Assembly (NCBI RefSeq): GCF_018139145.2
Contig: NC_059475.1
Span: forward strand, 21,518,937-21,582,936
From: Gymnogyps californianus
Taxonomy: Eukaryota > Chordata > Aves > Accipitriformes > Cathartidae
Direction of reading: 5' to 3'
DNA: 64,000 nt
The translations under genes and the position numbers were made by a program. The notes beneath the pieces were generated by a model that did no database searches, had not been told where the DNA came from, and worked only from the letters and a program-made list of their open reading frames with translations. Positions 11,921 to 25,300 of this stretch are shown one piece after another (within the stretch, counting starts at the first letter, position 1; the number at the start of each line of letters is the position of its first letter).

Positions 11921-14900
11921 TAGAGTCACCTTTTGATTCATCGTATAATTCACATCTTTCTTTTTTCCTCCTCTTGCCTCAAACTGATGAAAAACAAATA
12001 TAGAATTAGAAGCTATTTCTTACACCTCTTTACTTTTCTCCAGCTGACATTCCTTCTGAGGGGTGTCTCTCATACCTCCACTTGTTTTCATGTTCCTCTG
12101 CATCCTGCCCTCTATTAAAATTGGGGCTCTTTTGACATTTACCCTTTTCTTCTTCCGTCCATATATGTCAGCTTCTCAAATGGATCAAGTAGTCTAAACA
12201 GGGAAGGGGTCTCCTGTCAGAATGTGTTACAATTTTTTAATCAGTACATTGAAAGGGAAACATTTAATCCCTAAGATCCTTAAGAACAGTTGACTAAATT
12301 TGATGACACCTGCCCTGACCAAACAGGGACAAACTCCAAACCTAACTAATAGGGAAGGCATCAGATAGCAACTTTCAATTTTTATGTAAAGATCTCATGG
12401 AGTGGATGGTATTGTGTTTCGCTTCTCTCATCCTATATATATATATGAGAAATTCAGTTCCCCACATTATTTTTATTCTGTACCAATCCATACCTCTAAA
12501 TAAGATCTCACATACCACATTACAACATCCTTCAGTTGAACTGCATGATTATGAGCCAAGAGAGACCTCTTAGAAGTGTCTGAACTTCTGAATTTCAGAC
12601 ACCTCTCTGAAATAATTTTAATGTGCTGACCCCTGGTCTCTGCACTGAAGATCTTGACAACAGTTTACCAAGCCTTTAGAGTACTGTCTGATACACCCGT
12701 AGGTAAAAAATGAAATAGAAAAAAGACATTTGTTGAGAACGTTTGCTTTAAGTAACTTTGCAATTGTACCTATCAAAATAATCTCTATCCTTACCTATTT
12801 TAAAAAGATTAATATTTTTTGTTATTTTCAGATGAGACTGACACATTGCCAGTTTCAAAAAGGTCTTTGTGTTTTATCTGCAAGGTTAAAATGTAAGTAG
12901 TTCATGGAGTTTTGAATCCATGGGCTTGCTTGCTTTTTAATTCCTGCTTGTTTCCTCAGAAACATGAATATCGTGTATTTCTGATATATCATGATTTCAT
13001 ATTCAGAAATTGAACAAATTATAAAATACTGTAAAAAGAAAAGAAGATCCATTACCAAGAACAGCACAATAGCTGCTACAAAGAGAGCTATCCTTTTCCT
13101 TTTTATTTATTTATTTGCTGGGGCCAGGGTTTCTTTTGCTAGACGAAGCAGCAGTGACTGAAGGCAATTCTGCTTAGTTCTTCTTGTTCACATAGAACCA
13201 TTTGAAGAAATTCCATTCAGTAGTATCTAGTTTCCAAGATCCTTGTATGAAACAGAAAGGCAAATTATCAACTTATTTGAAAAGCTATTTCCCCCCTAAT
13301 ATAGTACCCACATGTTCCAATTCTATTCAGTTAAAAGTTTTTCTTCTCAAACTTTTCTGTACAGCTGTCAACACCTTGACCTACTCAGGACTGGATGTCT
13401 GGTGCCCTTTTCCCCAAGACAGTTTTCACCTTCGTTATGAAACCAAACCTTTCTTTAGCACAAAAGGGCTACACTTAGTTAAGAAAACTGATACATATTT
13501 CCTACCTGACTGTTTCAGGAAGAAATCTGTGGCTGTGTCAATGTTGTTCTCACATAATTTCACCATTGATTGCAAAAAGCATTACTTGTAAGAGCACAAA
13601 GCTAGTTTTAGCTTTCTTTATTGAATATATAACCCTCTTTGACAGAGTTTTTCAGTTTATTAACAATTATAGAAATTGCTTCTGCTAGGCTTGTCTATTA
13701 CATTATATATTACCAACTACTCCTTTGTATTTATTTTTTGTTTTCAGAATATAATTACAATCCTAGTCACCACAGAGCCTGGGAGTGTTTTTACAGACTG
13801 AGTTTATACCATCTGTAATATAAAAAATATTAAATCAAACTGGTTTTACCTCTCTATAATGAAAAAGATAATTAATTTCTGCTTTTGACATCTAGTAGTT
13901 GGTTCTTTTGTTGCTTCAGCTCTTACACATTCTAGTGCCTTGTATTTTTTATGATCAAGTTGATATTAATTTCATTTATACAATGACTTCAAAATTTATG
14001 CAGAAAATGCAGAAACCTTCCCTCAAGGCTTCTTACCTGGCACCCTGGGTGAAAATCTCAACATTATATATATCATGTTTATCAGAGACGAGAGCCTAGG
14101 GATGTTGTTCAAAGCTGTAGCTCTTGTCTTCTTCATTCATTTCCCTTACTATGCTATTTGTATCTCTCCCCTGCAATCCTACCCTTTACTTTTGGCAGTA
14201 GAATTTTCTTATCTTTCCCACTCTAATTCCATTTTAATTCTCTGTATTATTTCTTTTAAATTTTCCCTGTGATTTTTTCCTCTTTCCTTATTATTTTCCA
14301 ACCTCTTGACTAGTCAAAATCTTATGATTTTTCTGCCTAATCGTTTTTTCCTCGTCATTTGAGCTCATCTCTCTTTTGGGCTTAATAACTTGCCATTTTA
14401 TATTATGGCATTGTCTCCTGCCCTGTATATTGAAATTAAGATGCATCTGAAGATGAGACTGTATTACACTAAATTCAGTTTTTCAAGGATTCTAACAGTT
14501 CCTCTTACAATGTATTTATCTTTTGTACTCCTCCCAATAATTTTAAATTTTATTTGCATTTCTATTCCTAATTGCTATTTTTAATCCATACTTACGTCAC
14601 TAGTCCTAACCCTAGTTTCTTGTTTATTAGTGTTAATCCTACTGAACCTCACCTCCACCGGGAATTTTAGTGAGTTGATTTCTGAGATTTGATTTCAAGG
14701 CATGATTTAGCAATACAGGCTGGTTTCTTCTTTTCTTCATGTTTTGCTTCCTTATGGAGTGTCTATTGACTCTACAACCCTTGTGTGCTCTTCTGATTTA
14801 TGACCTCACAGTAACTCTATCTGGGGACAAATACTTTTTAAGATGATGTCTTTATGTAGGTATTAATTCCAAAACCAAGAGAAATCATCTTAGGAATTGA

Positions 14901-16232
14901 AGGGCCCAGGAAGGGGTGAAGCATACAGATGGTGCCGTATCACTTATGGAGCACTTTGAGAATCTATTTTCTCCTGTGACTTTCAGCAATCTCCAGCAGC
15001 AGTTGTTAAAAACAAAGATATAAAATGCAATCCATTCACGTATCAAATACCACTAATAAAAAAGCCCTCCCTCTTATTAAACAAAACTTTAAAATAGCAT
15101 GCAGTCTCACCTGCTGTCCTGGCAAGAATTTTTCATGAGTCAACATGACATGGAGAATATCTTTATTCTTTTAAGCATAAATGCCAAAAATATCTAACTA
15201 TCTAAGCATATATTATTAACTTAGCATAAAACATCTAAAACCAAAAAGCATTAATTTTTATATAATCTGTCAATTCATTTATATGACAACTTTTAACTTT
15301 TTTTTTCTTTTCCAGAAACATGGCAGCAAATAGCTTACTCCTGTTAGAGAAAATAAAATCTACTATTATCCCAACAGTGAGAATGAGAAGAGGAAGAAAC
15401 GTCACAGAGAAAATGTCCACATAAGAAAAATGAATAATTAAACAAAACCTATTCCAAGCTTTAAGGGAAACTGGATTGCAAATGTAGGATTCAGCAAATT
15501 TCAATCCTAAATGCTATGTACATAAAAGATTTTCCCATCACAAACTCTTGTACTTTACAATAGGAGTAAAAAGGAGGTCATCTTCCTCCTATTCTTTATG
15601 AGACTCATCTATCTAACAAACCTAATGTTGAACAAAGTCTAGTGTGTTTTTTTCTTCCAGCAGTAAATACCAAACCTACTGACAACATTGCTCTGTTTTC
15701 CAAAAATAGTACATCTGCAGACAGCAGAAATAAGTTGCCAAAACAGAGAAGACCCAAAGCTAAACTTAGTAGATTTGCCTTCTACCACTGGAAATTGAAT
15801 TGTTTCACAATTCATAAAATAACCAAACTAAGACAGCAAATTCTTACTCAGTTTTTACCGCATCTCTGCTCATATAAACATTCAATAAGGTCATTTTAAG
15901 TTAAACTTACTTTTAATAAGAGTCTAGGTAAAGACTGAAGAATTGGCTCCAAAAGCCCTAACCAGAGAGAAAATCTATTTTAGTGGAAAATATCATGAGC
16001 TTTCTACAGTATTAAGTTACTCGGAAAAATGCTGGATGTGCTGCTGGTTTCACTTACATCAGCATAATTCAGAAAGAATTCAGCTGAAGTCAATAAAATT
16101 ATTCCTATGAAAGATCAAAGTAAGATCATTAAGTAGCAAAATTGCGGGGACTATGGCAACATATCAATATTAATACTTATTGGCTTTATAATACATTGAA
16201 CATTATTCAACTTTCAGTCCTTTAGATTTTAA
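11921..16232. other. Intergenic DNA and probable TESMIN 3' untranslated region
   Basis: The part just below 16233 should hold the TESMIN 3' untranslated region, but several weak A-rich signals compete and I could not pick a polyadenylation site. There is a short TA repeat near 12434-12446 and a T-rich strand bias around 13.6-14.7 kb. A 129-codon frame at 13202-13591 has no recognisable domain. Nothing else is supported. Confidence 0.4.
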
Positions 16233-16395
16233 TTATGCACATAGGATCTGGGATAAACATCTCCCAAATTCCTCCATGATCATCCACTCAGCTAGACAAA
16301 CAGAGTAACCTCTTTTTTCTGCCTCTTCAGCTTGCACCAGGAGACAAGCACATATTGCTTTCACTTCTTCCCAAGATATACATACAGCTGGTTGC
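16233..16395 (-). CDS. TESMIN: TESMIN last coding exon
   Basis: It starts with the last base of an Arg codon and then [11 protein letters not shown], and ends [13 protein letters not shown] followed by TAA at 16235-16233. Human continues about ten residues further after SQIL. Acceptor is CCCTGTCAG. Confidence 0.93.
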
Positions 16396-19300
16396 CTGAC
16401 AGGGGAAAAGAAACTAGTATGAAATATCTCCATTTTAAATACACGAAATAATTTAAAAGAGAAACTGCAAAACTCAGTTAAGAGTTGGAATGCACAAAGC
16501 TGAATCAGAGTAGCTGCACTGTTACTGTAAGATACATCCTTGTGGGAATTTCACTGTTCTACACTGAATAGCTTCCGCTTCTAACAGATTGCTTCTGAGT
16601 TTTTCTGATTTATCACATGGAAGACTGTGTTCACACTACATAATTAATCTATGCAAATGCTACCCAACAGGTGCAGACAGAGAAAGGTTATACAACAAGC
16701 CTTTTCCTCCTTCTGCATGCAATAGTCAGATCCTGCCTCACATACAAGGAAATGTGTTAAAAAGGCTTAGTCAGGGTCTAGGAGGTACTAAATGTAAATT
16801 CAGTCTACTGCTGTTAAAGGTAACAGCACCAAGGCCCTCAAGGATTCCCTGAATGGCACCTTAGCAGCCTTGTTTTGAATAAACTCTTGAAACTACCAGT
16901 CGTTAACATCATAACTCATTCTACTATATTAATAACGTAACTCATCCTACTGTGTGATTCAAGCAAAGGCATAACTTGGCGCCATCTACCCCATTAATAC
17001 ACTACCAACAGCAGAAATTATTAAAATATTTAAAAAATAGATCATCAAGAAGTATTTTAAAAATGGAATTAAGATAAGAATTTCAAGGTAATGATTGATG
17101 CAAAGAAAATGATGTATGCAAACTTAAAATTTTAGAGCCTGGAGTAAAGCTCCCTAAAATCAATTAAGATGTGGTTTAATTAATTTTAGTTGTTATTAAC
17201 AGGTGTTTCTATTTATTAGGCAAATTACTATAAACCAACCAAAAATAGAGATTAGGCTACAACTACGTTAGAAAGCATAACAACATCAGGATAGTAGGCT
17301 TTCTTAGAATATTTTACAATCCAAATTGCCAACACAAATAAAATTGACAGGAGGTGGACCAAAGGAAGAAGAGATGGGAAAGAAGCAGTGATATAAACAT
17401 GCTTATTAATTGAACATCACAAACATATTAATAACCTAATTTTCTTAGTACTTCTTTGGTCAAGGTTTTGTTAGAAATGAATCCTTGAACATAGAAAAAT
17501 TTAAGAACAGAGAAACTGAAGGAAAAACATAAAGCAGCTAAGGGAGAAAAAAAGTTGAGAGAATGAAATATGTGATCAATACATAAAAAACTGCTGTTTT
17601 GTAAGTAGAACTAATACATATACCCCTGAACTCTGTATACTATATTCTTAAAGGATAGTTATAGCCTCTCCTTTAGATACTTTTTATTTATAGAAACAAG
17701 ATGGCAAATGCTATGTGAAGTGATTTCTTGTATATAAGCCATCTGTCATTTTATTCACTATTTCTTAGATAATTATGATAATGGTTACACGAAAAATTTA
17801 TGCAGTCAGACCAATGGATTATGCATTGCTATTTCCAAATATTCACCTGTCTTTCTTCAATTTTGGTAACATTTTGAATGTTGATGTTAAAACTGGGCTA
17901 TTTCCTTCATTATTGCCAATGTCCATGTAGTTTAGTGCATTCAACTGGTTTTTCTCATCTGGACTTTCTTCATAATTTTTGCAACCAATGCATTTGCAAG
18001 TAGAGGAACACATAATTTTAGCCTGGCAAATATAGAATACTTAGAATAAAAATTGTATAAATCTTAAATTAAACATACATTTGAGCAACCATTGGAGCTG
18101 TACCACCAGGGACTTATTCTAGATTTGCTGGTCTTGGATACTCCCAGAGCAAGCCCATCAGTATCAATACAGTAAGGAAGCAAGACAGGTTTTTTTCCAT
18201 GGATTCTCTGTGGAGATTGATGTTCTGTACATGGACAAATCACTCCTCCCCTCAATTTGTGGATAACTTTTCAAGACAAGAAAATACAACATGCAAAGAA
18301 ACTACCACGATTAACAGAAAACTATTCCTCATTTCTTGTGGAGCAAGGTATTGGCTGAGAGCTCCTGACACCAAAAATTTTAGCTGATCAACTTCAGCCA
18401 GATTCAGTTCTTTAAAGACATGACAAGAAAGAGACTGTGCCTCCTATGTTCAAAAAGTTTTATGATGAAAAATGCAAAGAAATAAGAGAACTGATTATTT
18501 TTAGCAACTACTAGTTACAGAATAGAGTCAATGTTAAGGCAGTAACTGATGAGAGGGAAGTTCACCTGACTCACCTCAAAGCACTCACAATAATTCTTGA
18601 GGCATCCTGAGCGCTTGCAATTACATCCTTTGTTACGGTGAGGTTTAATTTCTCCTAGTTTCCTTTTCCCAACTTTGGTAAGAAAGCTTCTGGGTTTCTA
18701 TCAAGACAGGCCTAAAACAAAAATTGCTACATTATGAGAAATTCAAAGAAATGTTTTTGAGCACCTGAATGACTGTGATCCAATGTTTAACAAAGTTCTT
18801 ACTTTCCACTCTCATTATTGGTAGTATGAAGCCCACGGATAAAGGAATCTTCCATGGCATGTGAGAGCAGGAATTCAAAGATTCCAGAACACTAAGCTGA
18901 CTTGGCTCTACCACAGGAAGCAACTTACATTGTTTTTATGGAATAACCTAAATGACCCATCTACTATTCTCTTGGGGCTCGTTTTCTTTCACTGCTGACC
19001 CTACTTTCACCAGAAATAAAAAGTTCTCAGTGAAGAAAGAACCCTTGCATACATAGTTAACATACATCTCAGAAGTTTTAAACATAACTTGTTTTATTAA
19101 TGGCCCAATACAAAGACCATTCACTGAAATCCGCATTGGATTGGAACAGCATGTTTTAATTAGGTCTACAAAATGCTATCTACAGCAGTGAAAGGAGTGC
19201 TTAGACACCAACAACCCCATCAGCTGAACTACAGACGAGCATCTGATTTGAAAACCAGTTGTTACACACTGACAGCAAAAACTGCTGCGGCTTTGACTGG

Positions 19301-22300
19301 TTGGATGTGGCAAAGCTCTAACTCTAATTAGATCAACATCTTGTACAATCCCAAAATGATGTGAATGACACAAAAAGAGTTCTGGAGAGTTGCATACAAG
19401 AAGCGCAAAGCCATTAGTATATCCTTAAAGCATCAGCAGTAGAATGAGGCTTTTCATTATCACTTTAAAACTTACAAAACGTAACATACATATTAGATTA
19501 AATTATTGCCCAGATTGTGCAGTTTGACATAAACACAAAAATTAGCCCACATGTTATTCTTTATTCCACTAATAAAATCAGTCTCCAAATGTAGAAGCAA
19601 CCTGCTTTTCACTAGTGCAGGGTTCAGTGTTGCTGCCAGGAGAGCCGACTTTGCATTGCTGCATGGGTCAACCAGAAAGACTAACATAGACAACTGCAGA
19701 TCTGTTAATGAGAATAATAATTTGGATAGTAATAATATGTTTTCCTTTAACTACTGTCTGACTTTGGGATACAATAAATTTTCCTTCAAGTGAAAAAATT
19801 TTCTGAAATTAAATTTGGGGTTCAATATTTCCTTCCAAGAATAAAAATTATCATTCAGTTAACACATCACTAGTTTTAATCCAAAGTATCAGAAGTTCTA
19901 GAAAAGGAAGGAAAGAAATCCCTAAATTTCTTTATGTAAGAATAATACAGAGGCAACACTTAGCTTTATTTAGGTTAAAAATAACATATTTCAAATACTG
20001 TCACTAGTGGAAAATACTGCTATATTTTTCCATACATAAAGCTGATACCAATGTGTACTGTACTTTTTTCTTTTTTTTTTTACCTTAATGGCTTTAAATC
20101 GCTCAGTTTCATGAAGTTGATTGTTGTAACAATTATTGCAGTTGCAGTTGTTGCAAAAATCACCATTGGCAAAGCAATCACAATATCTATGATTAACATG
20201 TAAAATAACATAAGAAATTAAAAGATTAACTGCTTTAAGTGTAAATTTTTAAATTTAAATTCTGCTTCTAGGCAGAACGTTCAGTTTCTACTCATGAAAA
20301 ATGTTCCTTCCTCTGTAATTTAATCACATCCAAACCTAGATGAAGAGCTTCTCTCTCTCTTTCAATTTTACATTTTGTAAAATACACCCAGTCCATCAAT
20401 GACTCAAACTTTAATTATCGTGTATACATCTCTGTGCATATTATTTATGTATGAAAGCAGCAGCAAGACAGAGAAATTGGATTTTAGTATACAGCATTTA
20501 CATTCTACATGGGATTTTCCAGATATGCTCTGAACTATTCTTCTAGCTTCTCTTTTTATTTTTCATACTTTGGACTATATGCAGTCATCTACTCCTCTGG
20601 ACCAAATTCTGAGCTTGTGTGACACTAGTTTACATCAACTGTGGCTCTTTCTAACTCAGTATCAGACGAGTAATTTTTGACACGTATGTACTGTTCATTT
20701 TAAAGCACACATTTCTTGTATGTTTGTCCTTTCATCTATACACTGTTATTAGCATTTATTAAATGTTGATAAACTACTACTTACAATTTAAGACACTGAG
20801 ATTTTGTGCAGTTACATGGTTTCTTAGACTTTGTAACCCCTGAACCAAAAGGTAAGCTACACAGGTTGAAAAAGGAAAAAAATTAGAAAAAAATATACAA
20901 ATACAACTACAATGAAAACTAATTATTCTAAAGTTTTGAAACAATAATTACTGATTTTATTTTTTTACACCAATATTGGTGCTACTTAACAAGTGTGGCC
21001 TCACAGAGTGCATGAAAAAAAGAGAATAAGCAACCTGTAATCTCCCTCTATCCACCAGCTGTCACTACCTGGGACAGGTCTTAGTCATACAACCTGGTAA
21101 TGGTTGTGCAACTGCAAAGGTCTCTCACCTTTCACACTGGGGTTGCATCTGCCTCTTATTTAAAAATGATCTGCAATTAAATATTATTAAAAGAATTCCA
21201 TTAGTGTTAGAAATACAGGCTAAAGACATGCTAATTAGATTTGGAAACATATCAATTAACTTAGAAAATTAAATGTTTTTCAGGCAAACGGACAGCACAA
21301 CTGCACTGATCCTAAGAAAACCTGAAACCATGCTACACAGTCTTGACCTCCAGCAACTGGCATCATGGCTACCAAGATATATACACAAAGCATTCTTACA
21401 AAACTGCATTTTTGTTACAAGAGAAAAGCAGCTATGCAACATGAAAATGTCTAGGAGTCATTGCCAGTTTAAAATTCAAAAGTCATCATGGATGTAAGAT
21501 GTTTCATGCATCTTACCCCTCTGAGGTCATTTTCACTGGCCCATGCAGATTTGATTCTAGATGGAATGTGGCAGTGCTAGCTACTGGTTGTAAGGGTCCA
21601 TTTTCAAACTGTTCAAGATAAAATGCATATATCCTGTTTATGTCAATTTTTTATAAAATACTCTTGCAAGTTAACAGAGAAAAAGTAACACAAAGAAAAT
21701 GCTTCAGGGATAATTTGATTGACAAGGGTACTGATGAAAACTCATGGAAGTAAAGAGTCATGAAAACGGCATGCATCTCCTCTTGGAAACTATTCAGTAT
21801 GTCAGGAATCCCGCTTCTCCCAATGCAAAGAACCAAGAACAGCTTTCAGTGCTACAGTGTTGGCGCACTATTTTCAATTTACTGCTAACTCTAGGCTCAG
21901 TTGCTTTTAATTCCAGTAGTCAATTGAAATTGGCTAGTGACTTGATGATTTACATTATGTTCAGCTGCAATACAACATCTAATTGGTTGAAGACCAAGCA
22001 AAATTTTAAAAAAGAATCAGCTCACAGGCCAAGAAAACACACTGCAGATCTGTTGTCTCTTCAGACATATGATTAATAAGAGCCTGGTTATGAAGAGAGA
22101 CAAGGGAAGGACAATTAGGATTACGCTGATATTACCGGTAATGGAGGGACAGTGAATAATTGTAAATCACTGTTATTTTAATAGGTGATTAATCTAGCTG
22201 ACCATAAAGAAGAGGAAAATTAATATATTTAAACAAAGAGAAGAAATCTAGGAAACAACTAATTTGGGATAAAGTTAGAGAAGAATTACAAGCCTGTCTA

Positions 22301-25300
22301 CATCACTGCTCCAGAATGTTTAGGCACCAATTTGCAGATATACCGCCTTTAGAGATGAAAGACTCCCTAGGTCAATGTTCGATCTGACCCTTGGGTTTTT
22401 TCTTCCCTCTTTTATGATGGTGGCTGCTATCCACAAACCATTTGCTGTGTTTGTACCAACATCACATATTCACTTCACACAAATCAAAAGTTAACAATTA
22501 AAAATTTGCAGTGATTTTTGCTACCAGCTGTGTTGGAAGTAACACATGAGAAGCCAAACATCTGCAAAGATTTTTAGTCTTCTGTTCAATTTTCATCAAC
22601 AAAAAAAATAATCAGCAAAAATTATAAAGACTTAATGTCTGTTAAATCCTAATCAAGAGAAAAGACTGTAAAAAACCCTACTGGAAGAAAATATTCCCTT
22701 TCTTGTGGTAAAAGTCAATGTGCTTTCCTTCACCCCAAAAGAGTCTTAAAATGGTTCTCAGAAATAACATAATCCATACAATACCAAATTCAAGGTTTCA
22801 AAACTGGAATAAATTTATTTTTCTTATGGAAACCTGTATTTTTAGTTCTGCTGTTACTTCTAGAATATGTTGAAATCAGAAGCCTTTATATGCAGAAAGT
22901 ATACTGAGTGCAGAACTGTCCAAACTAGCTAAACTGTCTTTAGAAAATGCATACAATTGTAACTTCCCAACATAGACTTAATAACCCATTTTAAAAAATG
23001 GAAAGAGTGTATATTGTACTTAACAAGTTTAAAGGATAAAGCTTCTTTACCTCTTGTTCATTCAGAACCAGTTCACCTGGAACAGGCAAAAACTGCCCCA
23101 GTACAGCTGTTACAGGGTTGTCCACATCTGAAAAGAAGACATTTACCTGAAGACAGCAGAACTACTCACTGTGTATAAAGTTTCATTTATACATAAATAT
23201 TTTTTGAATTAAGCATACAGGCAAATTGGTATCTTTAACTTCTTTTGTTAATAAAAAAAATTACCTGAGGCTGTCTGTCCTCTGCTAGCATTTTCTTCTA
23301 CAATTTAGTTTTGAATCCAAACTTACATTACAATAAATAGTGTCAATGAAGGACCTAGAAGTTTTCTGTCCAGAAATGTTTTTCTCATTGCAAAAAACCA
23401 AGAATAAAAACCTGATCACACAAAAATACCACTGACAGAAGAACCTACTACCAATTTGTCAGCTAGAAATTTGAGCACAGGATGTTTTTACTCTATGACA
23501 TCAAGCATTCAAATGCCGTAGACGTAAAATATTTTGATTAAACAAGAAAAATGTCAGAAACAATTAAATATATTTATCCTAAGTTCATATTTTACAAATT
23601 TCCAGAGTTCTGAGAGAGCATCTGGAACAGAGGTCTTTAGCTTATGAAAAAAATTACTAAAAACCCATGGAGAAAACCATAGCTGTAAAAGTAAGTCTTT
23701 GTCTAAGTCCTGGTGAAGAACTGCGTGTAAGTACATGAGCATCCTAGCCTATACAGAAAAAAGCAAACATCAGTCATACTAAGATTACAAGATGAATCTT
23801 ATACCTGTACTTACTTCCTTCCCATCTCAAGAAAGAAAAAAAAAAAAAAAAGGAAGCCAAAGGACATCTTAATTCAAAAGTTGAAGAGATTAGTCCCTGG
23901 AAACTTTTAGATATAATTTCTGGACCTAATTCTTTTACTTGCTGTGAAGATTAGTAAAACAGAAGAAAGCTCAAGCAAATAAAAACTGAAAAACATATGC
24001 CAGCGCAATCCTCCTCTGCTTTTTCTTCCCTACCATTACAGCAAATGAACAAGAGTTTGAATTTATAAAGGAACATGACCTTTAACTTGAATGTCCCTGG
24101 TTTACTCTTCTGATGGCTTCTGACAAATATAAGTAAACAGGCTCCTTATCTGGAGCATCTGCTGAGAGATGCTCACACTAGCACCTATTGATACTGAGAG
24201 CAACATCTGTGTTTGTATGGTGCCTAATATTAAAAGGCTCTGTTTTCGCATTGGCATTAAAATGCACCACTGTAATAAAATCATAATAATAAATAATGAA
24301 ATAAACCATGTTAATAATGTTCTTGAGGAAGCTATATTTAGGTAAAGAAATACTTATTTAAATTAAAACTAAACTACACTCAAATACTTTGTTGCTGCTC
24401 AGATGAAAATGTGTTACTCCATCTAAATAGCATTAACTTTAGGACCTCAGAAACCACTTTCTTTAAAAACTGATGGCATTTCAAGTTCACATAATTATGT
24501 AAATATTAGTGAGACATTCTGAATCCCAAGGCTAAAGTATACTCAGCCTGCAACGCTGCTCTTCATTTCTAGAGAAACAGTGACACTTGGTGGCCAGCTA
24601 CGGTAAATGCAAATGTATGCAAGTGCTCATGCTAAATGTGCTTTATATGGGAAGTAATATGTATATTAAAAACTTTCAACAAATTTAAGATATCCATTAC
24701 GTCATTCTTATTACACTGAAGCACCTAGTGATTTTTCAGTTATAAAATAAAGTAAAATAATAACTAGTGATAGCTACATCAGCTTTGGCTCATCTCCCCC
24801 TGTTGCTGCTTAAGAATATAAACACGTGTAGTTGCACATTAACAATCTATGATATACTATCTGACAGGCTAGAGGTAATTTTCATTTTTTTTGTACCTGA
24901 TTGAAGATAATTATGTTGGTCATGATACTCAGGAATTAGATGAACTGGTTTTAGTTCTTGTGTGCCACAACTGTTTATATAGAGTATTTGAGTACCTCCT
25001 TCCAACTGGCAGGCAACCTGGAATGAATAACTAATTATTAGCTTTCATCTAAGAAACTGTAATTCTAAGCATATATATATAAAGGTTTTTATAAGATTAC
25101 CACCTATCTTATAAAGCTTCATAATCACAGACTGGAATCTCTCAAACAAATTGATCATTATGCATGAAGATGTTTGCTTTTTGACTCAATTTATTTTTGG
25201 AAGCAGCTATTGAGATCTAACACTGTAGCTCCTCAACCTAGGTGATATGAATTCCTGGTTCTCTAAATTGCTCCATGGGGCTTTGTAGAGCATATTCTAG

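Noticed and set aside
13202..13591. 129-codon open frame, the longest outside genes and repeats
   Set aside because: No domain, signal peptide or family resemblance, and no sign of exon structure. Length is compatible with chance in a 64-kb window.
21124..21155. Tiny TESMIN exon of about 20 nt between 20856 and 21517
   Set aside because: Splice-like signals exist, but the flanking exons already join in perfect phase and an added 20 nt would break the frame.
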